A DNA stretch of 64,000 nucleotides from Anaspis maculata (lineage: Eukaryota > Arthropoda > Insecta > Coleoptera > Scraptiidae): contig OX421967.1 of assembly GCA_949128115.1 (NCBI GenBank), forward strand, positions 9,786,070-9,850,069. The letters run 5' to 3'. How positions within the stretch are numbered: position 1 is the stretch's first letter; each line of letters opens with the position of its first letter. The notes under the pieces were generated by a model. It was not told the origin of the DNA and ran no database searches. It saw nothing but the letters and a program-made list of their open reading frames with translations. Of the stretch, positions 21,028 to 31,117 are shown piece after piece. A program made the position numbers and the translations under genes.

Positions 21028-22261
21028 TACCTTTACAACTTCAAATTGAGACGAATCACTATCAAATTAAGAATAAACACATTCAAATTGGCACTAAAAA
21101 ATGCTACAATGATTAAACACAGTCCAATTGGGAACAATCAATTTCAAATTGAGAATAATCACTTTCAAATTGGCAACTAACATATTCAAATTGGAACTAA
21201 AAAGTTTTGCAGCGCTTAAACGCATTCAAATTGGGCATAATCAATTTCAAGTTGAGAATAAACAGCTTCAAATTGGGAAAATAGGTGGGCATTCTTGTAG
21301 AGTAGGCTAACTCCATAATTTTTCAATATTGTTGTCAGAAAAAAAACGACAATCAACAACTCACTCCTTGCGATAAACCTGTGCGATGCCTTATATGAAG
21401 AAAGCCGAAGCCGACAACATTAAGAAGCAAATTTGTGTCATCTTCAACGATAATAGGGATTGGAGGGGACTGGCCAATACACTGGGGGTGACAAAAAGTA
21501 CGGCATACCGATGAGTGAAAACTCAAGACGCTATTCAACTGCAACGTGGAGGAAAACGAAGAACTAAGATCGGCGAAGAGCACCACGCTTTAATGACTCG
21601 GTATATTGAAGACAATCCGAGAGACTCACCTTGGAAGAATTAAAAAGAAAATTTGAAGAAGACCAGCATTTGGTGGTCTCGACCGAATGTTTGAGAAAAC
21701 ATTCAGATGGCCTCATGTTCACTTTAAAAGATATTCGACGAGAACCGGAGAGAACTAACAGCGAAGAAAACAAGATAAAAAGACGCGAATATGTTCAGCA
21801 GCTTTTGAACTATCAAGGCGATAACATCCCAATTATATACATGGATGGAACAAACTCCAATTTATTTATATCACAAAGACAAAGAAGGGCGTTCTAAAAA
21901 GGGTACGAAGAACACAAATGTACCAAGAGGACAAGGGTACAAAGAACTTTTTTGTTGAATTATTGTTTGTCCTGATAAACTGGATTTATTCTTAATTTGA
22001 AATTGATTATTCTCATTTTGAAAGTGATTATTCTCAACCTGATTTTGTTTGATCTCAATTTGAATGTGTTTAAATGATTCCACAATATTGATTCCCAATT
22101 TGAAATTGATTATTTCTAATTTGAAAGTGTCTAATCTCAATTTGAAATTGATTATTTCCAATTTGAACGTGTTTAATCGTTGCAAAACTTTCTAGTGCCA
22201 ATTTGAACGTGTTTATTCCCAATTTGAATGTGTTTCGTCCCAATTTGAACTTGTAAAGGTA
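21028..22261 (+). mobile_element. Tc1/IS630-like transposon with long terminal arrays of ~20-bp subrepeats
   Basis: The ends are TACCTTTACAACTTCAAATT (left) and the complement of TACCTTTACAAGTTCAAATT (right). Each is flanked by TA (21026-21027 and 22262-22263). Behind each end is about 270 bp of tandem CAAATTG-containing subrepeats of ~18-25 bp (for example AATCAATTTCAAATTGAGAA), inverted between left (21040-21275) and right (21975-22250). The 1234-bp element encloses a broken transposase on the + strand. The intact ends and TA duplication mark it as one insertion event. Confidence 0.92.
21386..21958 (+). pseudogene. Tc1/IS630-like transposase, broken and C-terminally truncated
   Basis: ATG 21386 opens a frame with a helix-turn-helix segment (DWRGLANTLGVTKSTAYR). 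A TGA follows where the family normally has Trp. The frame continues with a basic stretch and RYIEDNP, then shifts near 21620 into TLEELKRKFEEDQH. It carries IIYMDGTNSNLF, the first catalytic Asp context of the DDE_3 family (usually MDETNFNLF), so the Glu-to-Gly and Phe-to-Ser changes are visible. A second shift near 21885 leads to GRSKKGTKNTNVPRGQG and a stop at 21956-21958. The remaining catalytic residues are absent, replaced by the right terminal array. The element is therefore non-autonomous. Confidence 0.88.
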
Positions 22262-22263
22262 TA

Positions 22264-22610
22264 GTTCACTTCAGTTCATTCATTTTTTATTGCGGCATCG
22301 GACTGTATAAAATGAGTCAAAGGAGTATCTAACATGAAACAAGTCAACATGAAGTCGGTTTTTGGTTGGCATGCCAGAGGTGAGGTTTGGAATGTCGAAA
22401 GTGACTAAGCCTAAAATGACTCAGTCAAACTCAACAGTGTCAAACTCGGAACCGGACTTCTCGATAAATAAGCGCATCCGATTTTTCACGCCGTCGATTG
22501 GCAATTGATGTGTCAGTTGTGACAGCTGATTGACAGCGGGAGTTGGTGCTGCGGTGACAGTCGATGCGTCAAAAGTGACGTTCGAAGCTGAAAAAACGCG
22601 CGCTCTAGAC
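22264..22610. other. TGTCA/TGACA-rich stretch (right half)
   Basis: Clustered TGTCA/TGACA words continue here (22511, 22520, 22532, 22556, 22577 and others), matching the texture of 20546-21025 across the transposon. It includes the composite TGATTGACAG site at 22527. Confidence 0.45.
22527..22536 (+). promoter_or_regulatory. ct: Candidate Exd/Pbx-Hth/Meis composite site TGATTGACAG
   Basis: TGATTGACAG is the textbook heterodimer site for PBC and MEIS-class homeoproteins (Extradenticle and Homothorax in flies). A given 10-mer is expected about 0.12 times in 64 kb counting both strands, so its presence is mildly notable. It lies in a stretch with extra TGACA half sites. Function as a ct enhancer element is inference only. 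Confidence 0.35.
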
Positions 22611-23852
22611 CACTGAACAAGTGGCTTCTTTTCTCGTCCAGTTCACATGTGATGAACGCATTGGCGGCGCACCGGACGTGACGTAATCACAATTTTCTAA
22701 TCATCAATCATATATTTATGACTGAAGTGAATGATGCGTTTATTGGGACAAAGTAGTGATGGTTTCAATTGATTGTTGCTTTGGTTCTGTGTGTGTGTGC
22801 AGAGCCTCGCATACCATCGAGCGAGAGAGACGGGAAAGGAAATTCGATATTGGTGACATCCTCTTTCAATCAGACCCAATTGACGTTCTTAATTTTTATT
22901 ATTTTTTCACATCAATCAACCGAGTTGGGCCGCCGGTTTTTTCTTCGACTCGAAGAAGAAACGGGATGACGAAAACTGAGCTCGAGCTAAACCAAACACT
23001 GAACCAAACGCTGAACTAAAAAAAGTGAATTTTCTCGTAGGTCAGTCATGACGGGACAACGAGGCGCGTCTAATTCAGGAGGGGTAAGTTGTCTCAGGGG
23101 TATTCACTTTTCGGTTATGTGCACGGTGCCGGGATAAGTATCGGAAACTCTTTGCGCAAACTTTGCGAGGATCTTCGAGCACTGAGCGAGTGGAAGAAAG
23201 AGAGCCAGATAGAGTCAATATTGGCGCTAATCGTTGTGTAAACTCTCTCGCCGGGATTTCGGATCTTCTCTTTCGCCCGATATGAATTAGTAAAGAATTG
23301 ACTGGAACAAAGAATCGAGGGAAGGGTGGCTTCGCCCCGCCCGGTTTCTTCTTGCCGACGTTCGAAAATTACGTATTAAAATGTTTGATTTCCGCTTCAT
23401 GTTGCCGGGCTGCCTGAGCTTCTCCTCGCCGTGAGCGCGCCCGGTTTTCAAGCTCCGGTGCTTCCTTTTCTATAATTGATTGTTAAACACAAGAATGGGA
23501 GAGAACGCCGGACTCGGGGGCCCACGGAAGAGAGGAAAGAAAGGCACTGGCGCGCGCGACGGGATGGGACGTGAGACCTCGCGCAGGTGGTTTTTGTGTC
23601 TATCGGCGTGTACGTACCGTACAGAGCCTCGCACACCTGTGTCGCAGGTATTTGCCGCCCGAGAATCCACGTACTTGTCGAGAAAAAACCGAAACGGTAA
23701 CGATTGGAAAACGTGCCATTGGCGCTTCGATTCCATAAGTACCGAGCAATTACTGTTTCTTTTATTTTCATAGTGTGTTCGCTTCAAAGTTTGGTTCTGC
23801 TACTGGCGCCAATCTTCCACAAGCCAAGCTTAACTTCACGGAAAGACCCCCC

Positions 23853-23885
<33 letters not shown>

Positions 23886-24720
23886 GCAAGAGGCGCTATG
23901 TTTGCCTTGCGAAAAGCTGGAGAGCTACACTTTAAAAAACTGCGGGTAAACGCCTGAGACGGTGTCAAGGCCGAGAAAAGCTCGCCATGCACACGGGCCT
24001 CAGATGCTGAGCGTCTCCGCTAATGAAAATATGCGCGTTAATGTCATCTCCGATAATTGGTTTTAATAATTCAAATGTATCGATGAAGTAATGCCTATCT
24101 CCAGAGCTTAATTGACACGGAACACATGACTCATCCGATTAAGTGGTGCGAATCTTGTACCACTACTACACTCACTCTCGAGTTTAATATTGTGCTTTCG
24201 AATCGATACTCGATGCGGGCCAATTGTTACGCTCTTCAAAATTGACTCATCAATTCCAGAAAAAGCCATAAAAATTCATTCACTTGTGAAAATTATGATG
24301 AAAAAAAGACTTGCAGTGGTCGAAATTACGATCAAAGAAGGACTCGATAAAAAGAGATACAAGGAGAGTTTATATTTGCGCGTTTATTATCAATTATGTT
24401 GTTTGGAAACGTAAAAATTACAATAAATGCCATTACGAACACTTGTTTATGCGAATCATTGCAATATGTTCTGCGATGGCACTCAACTTGGCATGGGGTA
24501 CAAGTCGGACGCAACAGGAGTCCCATGCGAATATCATTTTTCTCGGCTTTGGTTGTTTTTTGTTCGTTCCGAGCTGTATTTGTTTCGATATCCAGTAACG
24601 GAACGGTCGCAGGCTTCATTTCTGAATATACATAGTCGCGGCATATTTTCGACTGTCGTCTCGAAATGCATCGTTTTGTACCTATATCTGAAATGTTACA
24701 ATAATTTTGCATGCGCTATG
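22611..24720. other. ct: Low-copy island of intron 1, with a 28-base poly(A) run
   Basis: No dispersed family is recognised from 22611 to 24720. A pure A28 run at 23853-23880 follows a C6 run. No target duplication or retrocopy was identified beside it, so it is listed as a simple repeat. A (GT)n-like run lies near 22787-22799. Open frames have no signature. Candidate regulatory DNA by base composition and lack of repeats. Confidence 0.4.
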
Positions 24721-24724
24721 GAAT

Positions 24725-26970
24725 TCCGATCAATTTGAGCACAAACTCGGCACGGTTGTCTTGAAAAACGACCGAGATATTGCGGAAACTCGAATTCCAA
24801 AGCCACCTACGACGCGTTTGACTCTGTCGTCGTTTGTGGCGTTCCAAATCAAACTGGGAGTTCATTATTAATTGCAACAGATTCTTTGATTTATTCTGCG
24901 TAATTTGGTGCCCAACTCGCTATGTTGGGCGCCAAATTATGTTTGGCCCAATATGCTGAGTTTAGCTAAATTTGCTTCAAATATTTGGAAATTTTCTTTT
25001 TCATCTTCAAAAAACTTTGAATGTCTTTCCTGAATTCCCAATGAAATTTCAAACAGTTTGAACCCAAACTCGATACATTTACCGCAAAAATTAATCAAAA
25101 ATCGTGGAAGCTCGAACTCCAAAGCCACCTACGACGTTTCCATATCACGGCGTTTATCGTACTCGTACGATTTGCGCTAAGGATTTTTTCTTCAATCATG
25201 CCACCGATTTCTTATTTTGCTTTCAATTCGATGCCAAACTTTCTCATTCCGACAAATTTCAAGTTTTGGAAATTTTGACCTTTTGAAAATTTTATTGAAA
25301 TTTTTGAAAACTGATTCAAATTCTGATTACATTGCTGAGTTCCTGATCGGGTTTTATGAAGTTTGAACCCAAACTTGATACGTTTATTTTGAATATCAAT
25401 CGAGTTATCGGCGAAACTGTCCTTATTTCCAAGGCCGCCTGCGATTCGGTTACGCATTTACGCGTTTGTCTTGTCAAAAATCAATCTGGGCTTTTTTCTG
25501 ATCATAATTACAGGCTTTGAGTTTCACCATGCTTGATTTGATGCTACCCTTGAAGCTCTGTGGTAGGTTACACATTTCAGCTGAAATTTTCAAAATGTCA
25601 CTCAAAATTTTTGAAAACTTTTGCAAAATTTGCTTTCAGCAATGAATTTCTGATGACATTCCAAGAAGTTCAAGCCCAAACTTGACATATTTCTCTCCAG
25701 AATTGACCGGGATATCGTGGAAACTGTCTTTAATTCCAAGGCATCCTGCCGCTCAATTGAAATACGCGTTTATTTCATTTCAAATCCAGCCGATCAATTT
25801 TTTTTTCAAACTACAACAAAGGTTTTCGGTTGATCGTGCGTAATTTAGCTCTCTAGTTTTTATTTCTCACTTGTTTCAATTTTTTGACAGATTTTTGGCA
25901 TTTGGCAAAAAAGTGACTAACTGAAATTTTGACCCCGATTTGAAAATTTCATCCCAAAACTGATCGAAAACAAAACCGAGAACCATCTGACACTTTGCTT
26001 GCGAAATACTATCAGAAACGCCGTTGTTTTTCAATTAAAAAAGCATTCACCGTAGGCGGCTATGACATTCAATTTTCTCATCGTAACTTCATTACTTATC
26101 AAAATAGACATAAACACCTCGAGTTTGGCATCAAAATTCAGCAAATTTCACGACGAATTCGAATATTTCAATCCCGCTTCCCGTTCCTGTCAACTGTTCC
26201 AGCTTCGCTCAATTTGAAACTCTAACTCTGGTTATTTTTGCCTTTTTCCTCAAGCAGGGCCTCAAGCATTGCCTCTGAATTCTCTATCGAATTTCAAGAA
26301 ATTTGAGCCCAAACTCGACCCACCCATCTCGGAAAATAACCGAGATATCGCCGAAACCGTTTTAAATTCCAAGGCCTTCTGCGACTCTAACAAATAAACG
26401 CGTCTATCACATTCAAAATCAATGTGTACATTTCTTTGATGATCGCAACAGATTCTTTCGGTGATTCTGCGTATTTTGACACTCAACTCGCTAGTTTTTG
26501 CCTGAGTTTAGTTTTGAACGATTCGACAATTTTGACGCCAAAATTTTGTAAAAACGACATTTTCATCTTTATGACTTCAGTACCCTAATTGATCACACTC
26601 AACAGACTGTGCATGATTTCATGCCATATTTTTCACATTTCTCATCAAATTTGTAGCCACATGTTGTATTTTGACAGATTGTGACATTTCGCTGACATTT
26701 TGAACAAGATCTCGCTGACATTTTGAGCAACGAAACTTGGAACTCAACTTAAAAAGTATCATGTGATCAAAACTGAGTGAACTTTGAACGGTACTTGTGA
26801 AATGTTATCGAAAACGCGCTATTATCCAGTAACAAACGTATGCATCAGAGGTGGCTATGGAATTCGGCGCTGGCTGTATATCTGCGGTGTAATTTGCAGC
26901 AGATACGTCGAGTTTGGTATCAAACACGAGCAAATTTCACCACGAATCCAGTAAAAGTGGATATACAACG
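24725..26970. repeat. Family A repeat block: five forward units, then reverse units
   Basis: Forward units (near 24735, 25058, 25362, 25670 and 26290) share TTTGARCCCAAACTCGAYRC, a CGAGATATCG..GAAACT word and AATTCCAAGGCCGCCTGCGA. The spacing is about 310 bp, except for the last. Near 26050-26165 and 26850-26960 the same words occur in reverse complement (GGCGGCTATG..ATTC, then GAGTTTGGCATCAAA..CAGCAAATTTCACGACGAAT). The ORFs here are by-products of the repeat. Confidence 0.85.
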
Positions 26971-26984
26971 TTAACAACTCACTT

Positions 26985-27960
26985 CTGAAAAGCGAATCGA
27001 ACGCTGGAATGAGGCGGCCCCTGTAGTCAGAAGCCCGCTTTACTTTGTATGAACGCTACAGCGATCATTGTGTACTTGTAGAAACGTCAGCGACTACTAA
27101 ACGCTAGATAACTAGAATAAAACGCCGGGTGGAAACTGGAAACCTTCTCTGCGACAACGGTCGACAATTTGCCGGTCGGCAAAGAATTTCGCGAATATCA
27201 TCCGTACCCTACGCACCATAAAGCTCTCGTTTCTCTCCGAGAAACAATTTCACGCGATGCTTTATACCGAGCCAGTTGTAAAAACGGCGACCGCACACGT
27301 GGAATTTCAAACTCGCACACCGAGATTCCTGCGACAATTAGATCTTTTTTCGGTTTTTTCTCGTAATCATCATCGGGGAAAAATTCTGCTTGCCGCTTGC
27401 ACACAACCTTGAAAAAGACGGTGCTGCCAAGCTGGCGGTCGATATTATAGACGAAGAAGAGGCAGATGCTTTCGGGGCGAAAGCTCTAGTGTGCTGCTCT
27501 TTTATGATGGGACATTAAATTTTATCGGTTTATTACACGCGAGTTTTACAATAATAAGTCCCTCTCTTCTGCCATAGGTACGGTGTACTAATGAATCTCC
27601 GATATGGTGTGGCGACGCGGGAATCGTAAAAATTAATTTTCTATATCCTTCGGTGTATAGGACTACACAAGTTCTGTGGCGATGGACGATGGAAAAAAGC
27701 CGGTCGTTTATATTGTGTATAAGTGTTGTTTGATCCAAATTAACACGGCGAATCAGTCTCTTATTGACGCGTTAATTGCAGGTATAATTGAAGAAGTACT
27801 AAGGTCGGCTATTGTTGCGCGTTGTGATCGCACTTTGAGTGGTACGCTCGATAATTAATCAATAATGTCGTTTCAATTGCAATCTGTTGAGGCTGCTTCA
27901 CAGTCGGCTTCGTTCGCTTCAATATGAGCAAAGTTCTAGCCAGGTCAATAATCCATCCAT
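26985..27960. other. ct: Mostly low-copy DNA with one minus-strand core box
   Basis: 27151-27175 reads GCGACAACGGTCGACAATTTGCCGG, the core box in reverse, about 200 bp after a reverse family A unit. The rest is unique. TTGCAG|GTATAA at 27781/27782, with a modest pyrimidine-rich lead, is a weaker splice-like word than the one at 12240. No gene is recognised. Confidence 0.5.
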
Positions 27961-27964
27961 GTGC

Positions 27965-28110
27965 GTAGCTAATTAGACGACGAGTCATTTGGCAATGGCA
28001 TAATAGTCGCAAAGTTTTCTTGGTTCAAACTTATGTTCTTTATGGAAGAGCAAATACAGTTCGAAGATCAAAGACATGTTGACGTGAAGTTTGCAGCAGT
28101 TGAGGCATTT
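27965..28110 (+). repeat. Second copy of the 10.97-kb dispersed segment
   Basis: GCTAATTAGACGACGAGTCA followed by TTTGGCAATGGCA is shared with 10968 onwards. The match continues, with substitutions, through GAAGATCAAA and the GTTTGCAGCAGT / GTTGGCAGCAGT words for about 140 bp. It lies just outside the left arm of the large inverted repeat. Confidence 0.7.
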
Positions 28111-28235
28111 GATGGTTGCACTGACAAGCGTAACTCTTTTTTCTTGAGTCAGGTTAATACCACTGCCACTACTATTTTTTGGTAAATGACTAAATCGATA
28201 ATCTATACGTGCCGCAAATTGGATGGCGAGCTGGA

Positions 28236-29785
28236 GTTCTTCTTTCATCAGCTCAATTTCAAGTTACTATGATAACGGTGGACAATTTATCGGGGCAGTT
28301 CCAAAAATTGCTCTCAAGGGAGCAAAGTTAACAGCTCTTTGAAATTATTTTGAAAGTAAAAGCGTAGCCGAAGTCGAGCAGTGCTTGAACTGAAACATAT
28401 TCACATTTTGTTTCATAGAAAATGAGCTCTGATAACGGACGACAATTGGTCAAAGCAAATTTTCGGAGATTTCACCCACAAAGCACACCGACGGCTCTTC
28501 GAAACTAAGCACTGGAGCGAAAAAGTATCGAAATATTTCCTTTTTATCGTTTTAAGCGATTTTTGAAAGGCAACTCTGACAATGGGCTGACAATTTGTCG
28601 GCGCACAAAGTGTTTGAAAACAGCTTTCAGAAGAAAGCTCGAAGCATTTAGGAACTAGTGAGCCAAAAATCAGGATCTAAACCAAAACGTGATAGTTTCA
28701 CTTGAGTTTCTGGCGCTCAGCTCCGACAACGGCCGATAACTGTTTCTTGTGCCATATTTGGCGGAACAAGTTAATGAAAGATTGAAGCATTAAACAAGAC
28801 TTGAATACAAAAATAAGCAGTGAAAGTGTGTTACTTCTCAAATTATTGAAGAAATGATACCCTTGGTTAGGTCAGGTTTGATCAGGTCAGGTCAAGTCAA
28901 GTCAGGTTTGATCAGGTCAGGTCAAGTCAGGTCAGGTTTGATCAGGTCAAGTCAAGTCAGGTCGGGTCTGGAGGTTAAACTAGCCAAGCATGGTTGAAAC
29001 ATATCTAAATTCTCATCTTAACCCAGTTTCTGTCGGTTTCTGTTCAGTTGGCTCTGACAACGGTCCGACAATTTTTCGGGATACATTTTCGGAAATCAGC
29101 AGTTATAAAAGAGTTCTCGGCGCTCAGAAACTATTAGCATAGCGCGTAAGTGTAAAGCCAAAACATGAAAACCAAACGTGATGTTTTCTCTCAAGTTTTT
29201 TGGAAGCTCAGCTCTGACAACGGTCAAAAATTGGTCAGCGCGAAGATCTAAAAATCAGTCTTTACAAAAGTGTTTACGGCCTCAAGCACAGAAGTACTCA
29301 AAATGAAGCATATTATGGTGATTTGGCTCAAGTTTCTCAGCTGAGAGCTGTTGAAAAGTTCCAAAACGTTCCATCTTCGTTCAGTTTGTAGCCCTTGTCT
29401 TCAAATTTGCTGATAACAGGCCAAAAATTTCCCGGAGCACTGTTTCAAAATTTGAACACTCTGACAACGGTCGACAGTTTGTCGGCGCACAAAAATTCGA
29501 AAATCAGTTTTTGCAATGGAGCTCATGGCATGAGAAGCTAGCAAAGTACAGACGTATTCCAAGTGAAACGTTCAACTTCACACAAAGTCTCTGAATCTCA
29601 GCTCTGACAACGGTCGACAATTTATTGGAACAGTTTCGAAAATCGTACACGCACAAGCACAGCAACAGCTTTTTGAAAGTGGCTGAGCACGGTTGAACTG
29701 GAACATTTTCGCTCAGCTTTGTGGTAGCCGTAGCTGTGGAAATAGCCGAACCTTTGTGACAACGATCGACAATTTGTCGGAGTCA
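28236..29785 (-). repeat. Left arm of a large inverted repeat (family B, ~150-bp units, reverse)
   Basis: A satellite-like array in which each unit carries a reversed core box close to GATAACGGTCGACAATTTGT. Boxes start near 28271, 28431, 28577, 28723, 29053, 29213, 29460, 29603 and 29757. Most intervals are 143-160 bp, with one double interval occupied by a TCAGG array, and there is one extra degenerate box at 29411. The reverse complement matches 31118-32526 almost throughout; for example GTGGTAGC.GTAGCTGTGGAA near 29723 pairs with 31155-31180. The right arm lacks the 29460 box and this arm lacks the 31573 box, so the arms have diverged by indels. Confidence 0.9.
28866..28971 (+). repeat. 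GTCAGGTCAA minisatellite inside the left arm
   Basis: About 106 bp of GGTCAGG/AAGTCAGG words in three higher-order blocks, each ending GTTTGATCAG. The right-arm counterpart (31855-31910) is only about 55 bp, so the array has changed length since the arms were formed. A similar decamer array occurs at 18456-18562. Confidence 0.85.
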
Positions 29786-31117
29786 CGTGAGACAGGCAAA
29801 TTCACGTAAAGATAGCGGAAGAATGATGGCGGTTGCATCGGCACAACTTTTTTGTCCCGTTGCGTCAGGTCAGTGCCGCGTTGTCTTTAATAACAACAAA
29901 TTTGCAGAAGAGTTTATCAGCACGCTTTATACACTCACCTGGCTGCTAAATAAAGTTAGCATCCCGCGAGATACGTACCGGATTGTTACGCGTGCTTGTG
30001 TATACCAGAAAGCCGGGCCGGAGCGAGCTCGCTCGCTAAGTATCAACGGCAACACAACACAGCTGTGTTTACGCTGAGCGCCTAATTATCGCAATTCAAA
30101 CAAGTATCGGATTAAAATTAGGTGTTCAGAGGATTGTTTTCCCGCAGCACACCCCCCGCGCCCGTTGTAAAAGTTTGCATGTGTACATCTCCGAGAAAAA
30201 AAATTGTTTTAAAGTTCAAGGTCGCCGAGAAAAGTCATCGCTCCTTTGCCATGCTCAAGTACTCTGAGCAAACTAATATTCTGCTCAACAATACGAGTGG
30301 AGTGTTCTTCTGCAAAAGAATGGTCGAGTTGAAAATTGGGAATATTAAAAAAAAGGTGGAGAAGAGGGGGGCAGTGTGCAAGTGCAACAAAGCGGTGTAA
30401 ATCGGGGCGAGGCTGGGTGGTTGTGGCGGCCGCGGCGGTGGCGGCGAAAAAAGCGCCGTGCTCATGCACTGCGCAACTACAAGACGCCGAGACACAAAAC
30501 TATAATAAAATTCGATCGCGGCGGGGGGAGGGTGGGGGAGGGGGAGGTCAGAGTCGGAACAAAACGGACAGAAAAAAGGGTTATCGAAGCGGGAGGCGCG
30601 GCTCCGATAGCCGAAGCACCACCTATCACTCCTCCTCCCATCCTCCACTCTCTCTCGTATCTCCGCGATGATGTAGCAGCGTTGCTCTCCGGATCTCTCT
30701 CGTTGCATGCAGCGGCATCAAAGTACCTAACCGGTGTGTAACCTTAAACAAGTGAGCAGCGGCGGTAGGCAGCTAGCGGGGCACACACACACACCAACAC
30801 ACCGGCCGGCCGCCGCAGCCTCCTCTCTTGACTTATTGTTGTCTGTAGTGGTACGCTCTTTCACAATAGCAGTAGCATGCGTCGGCCGGGTAACACCTCG
30901 TGTACACGGCCCATACAAAACTTGTATCGGTGTTCCGCAGAGTGCAGTACTCATTGTATACCTGTATAGTTTGAGTAGCTGCAAACCTGATGCATTAAGA
31001 CAGTCGTAAAAAAATATGTCAAGTATTCAGGTACAACAGCAACAACAATAAAGTTATGTGCTGACAAAGAGATTTCTGTAAATCAAGAATCAATTTTGTG
31101 GCTTTAGAAAAATTTCG
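29786..31117. other. ct: Unique GC-rich spacer at the centre of the large inverted repeat
   Basis: The 1.33-kb spacer has no family A, B, D or E sequence and is GC-rich between about 30120 and 30930. It contains a strong G-quadruplex motif (30522-30546), CpG-rich words and (CA)n at 30783-30792. Long overlapping frames on both strands (such as 30235-30708 minus and 30376-30741 plus) are low-complexity, with no domain, start context or splice sites I would defend. It could be a regulatory island or an unrecognised non-coding transcript. No function is assigned. Confidence 0.5.
30522..30546 (+). other. G-quadruplex motif near the dyad centre
   Basis: The tract has four G runs of 6, 3, 5 and 5 separated by single bases (GGGGGGAGGGTGGGGGAGGGGG), which meets the usual G3+N1-7 definition with very short loops. 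The geometric centre of the two repeat arms is near 30451, about 80 bp away. Confidence 0.8.

Noticed and set aside
23853..23880. Poly(A) tail of a retrocopy
   Set aside because: No recognisable source transcript before it and no flanking target duplication seen.
30235..30741. Overlapping long frames on both strands in the palindrome spacer
   Set aside because: Low-complexity Pro/Arg/Gly translations caused by GC-rich and G-quadruplex sequence.
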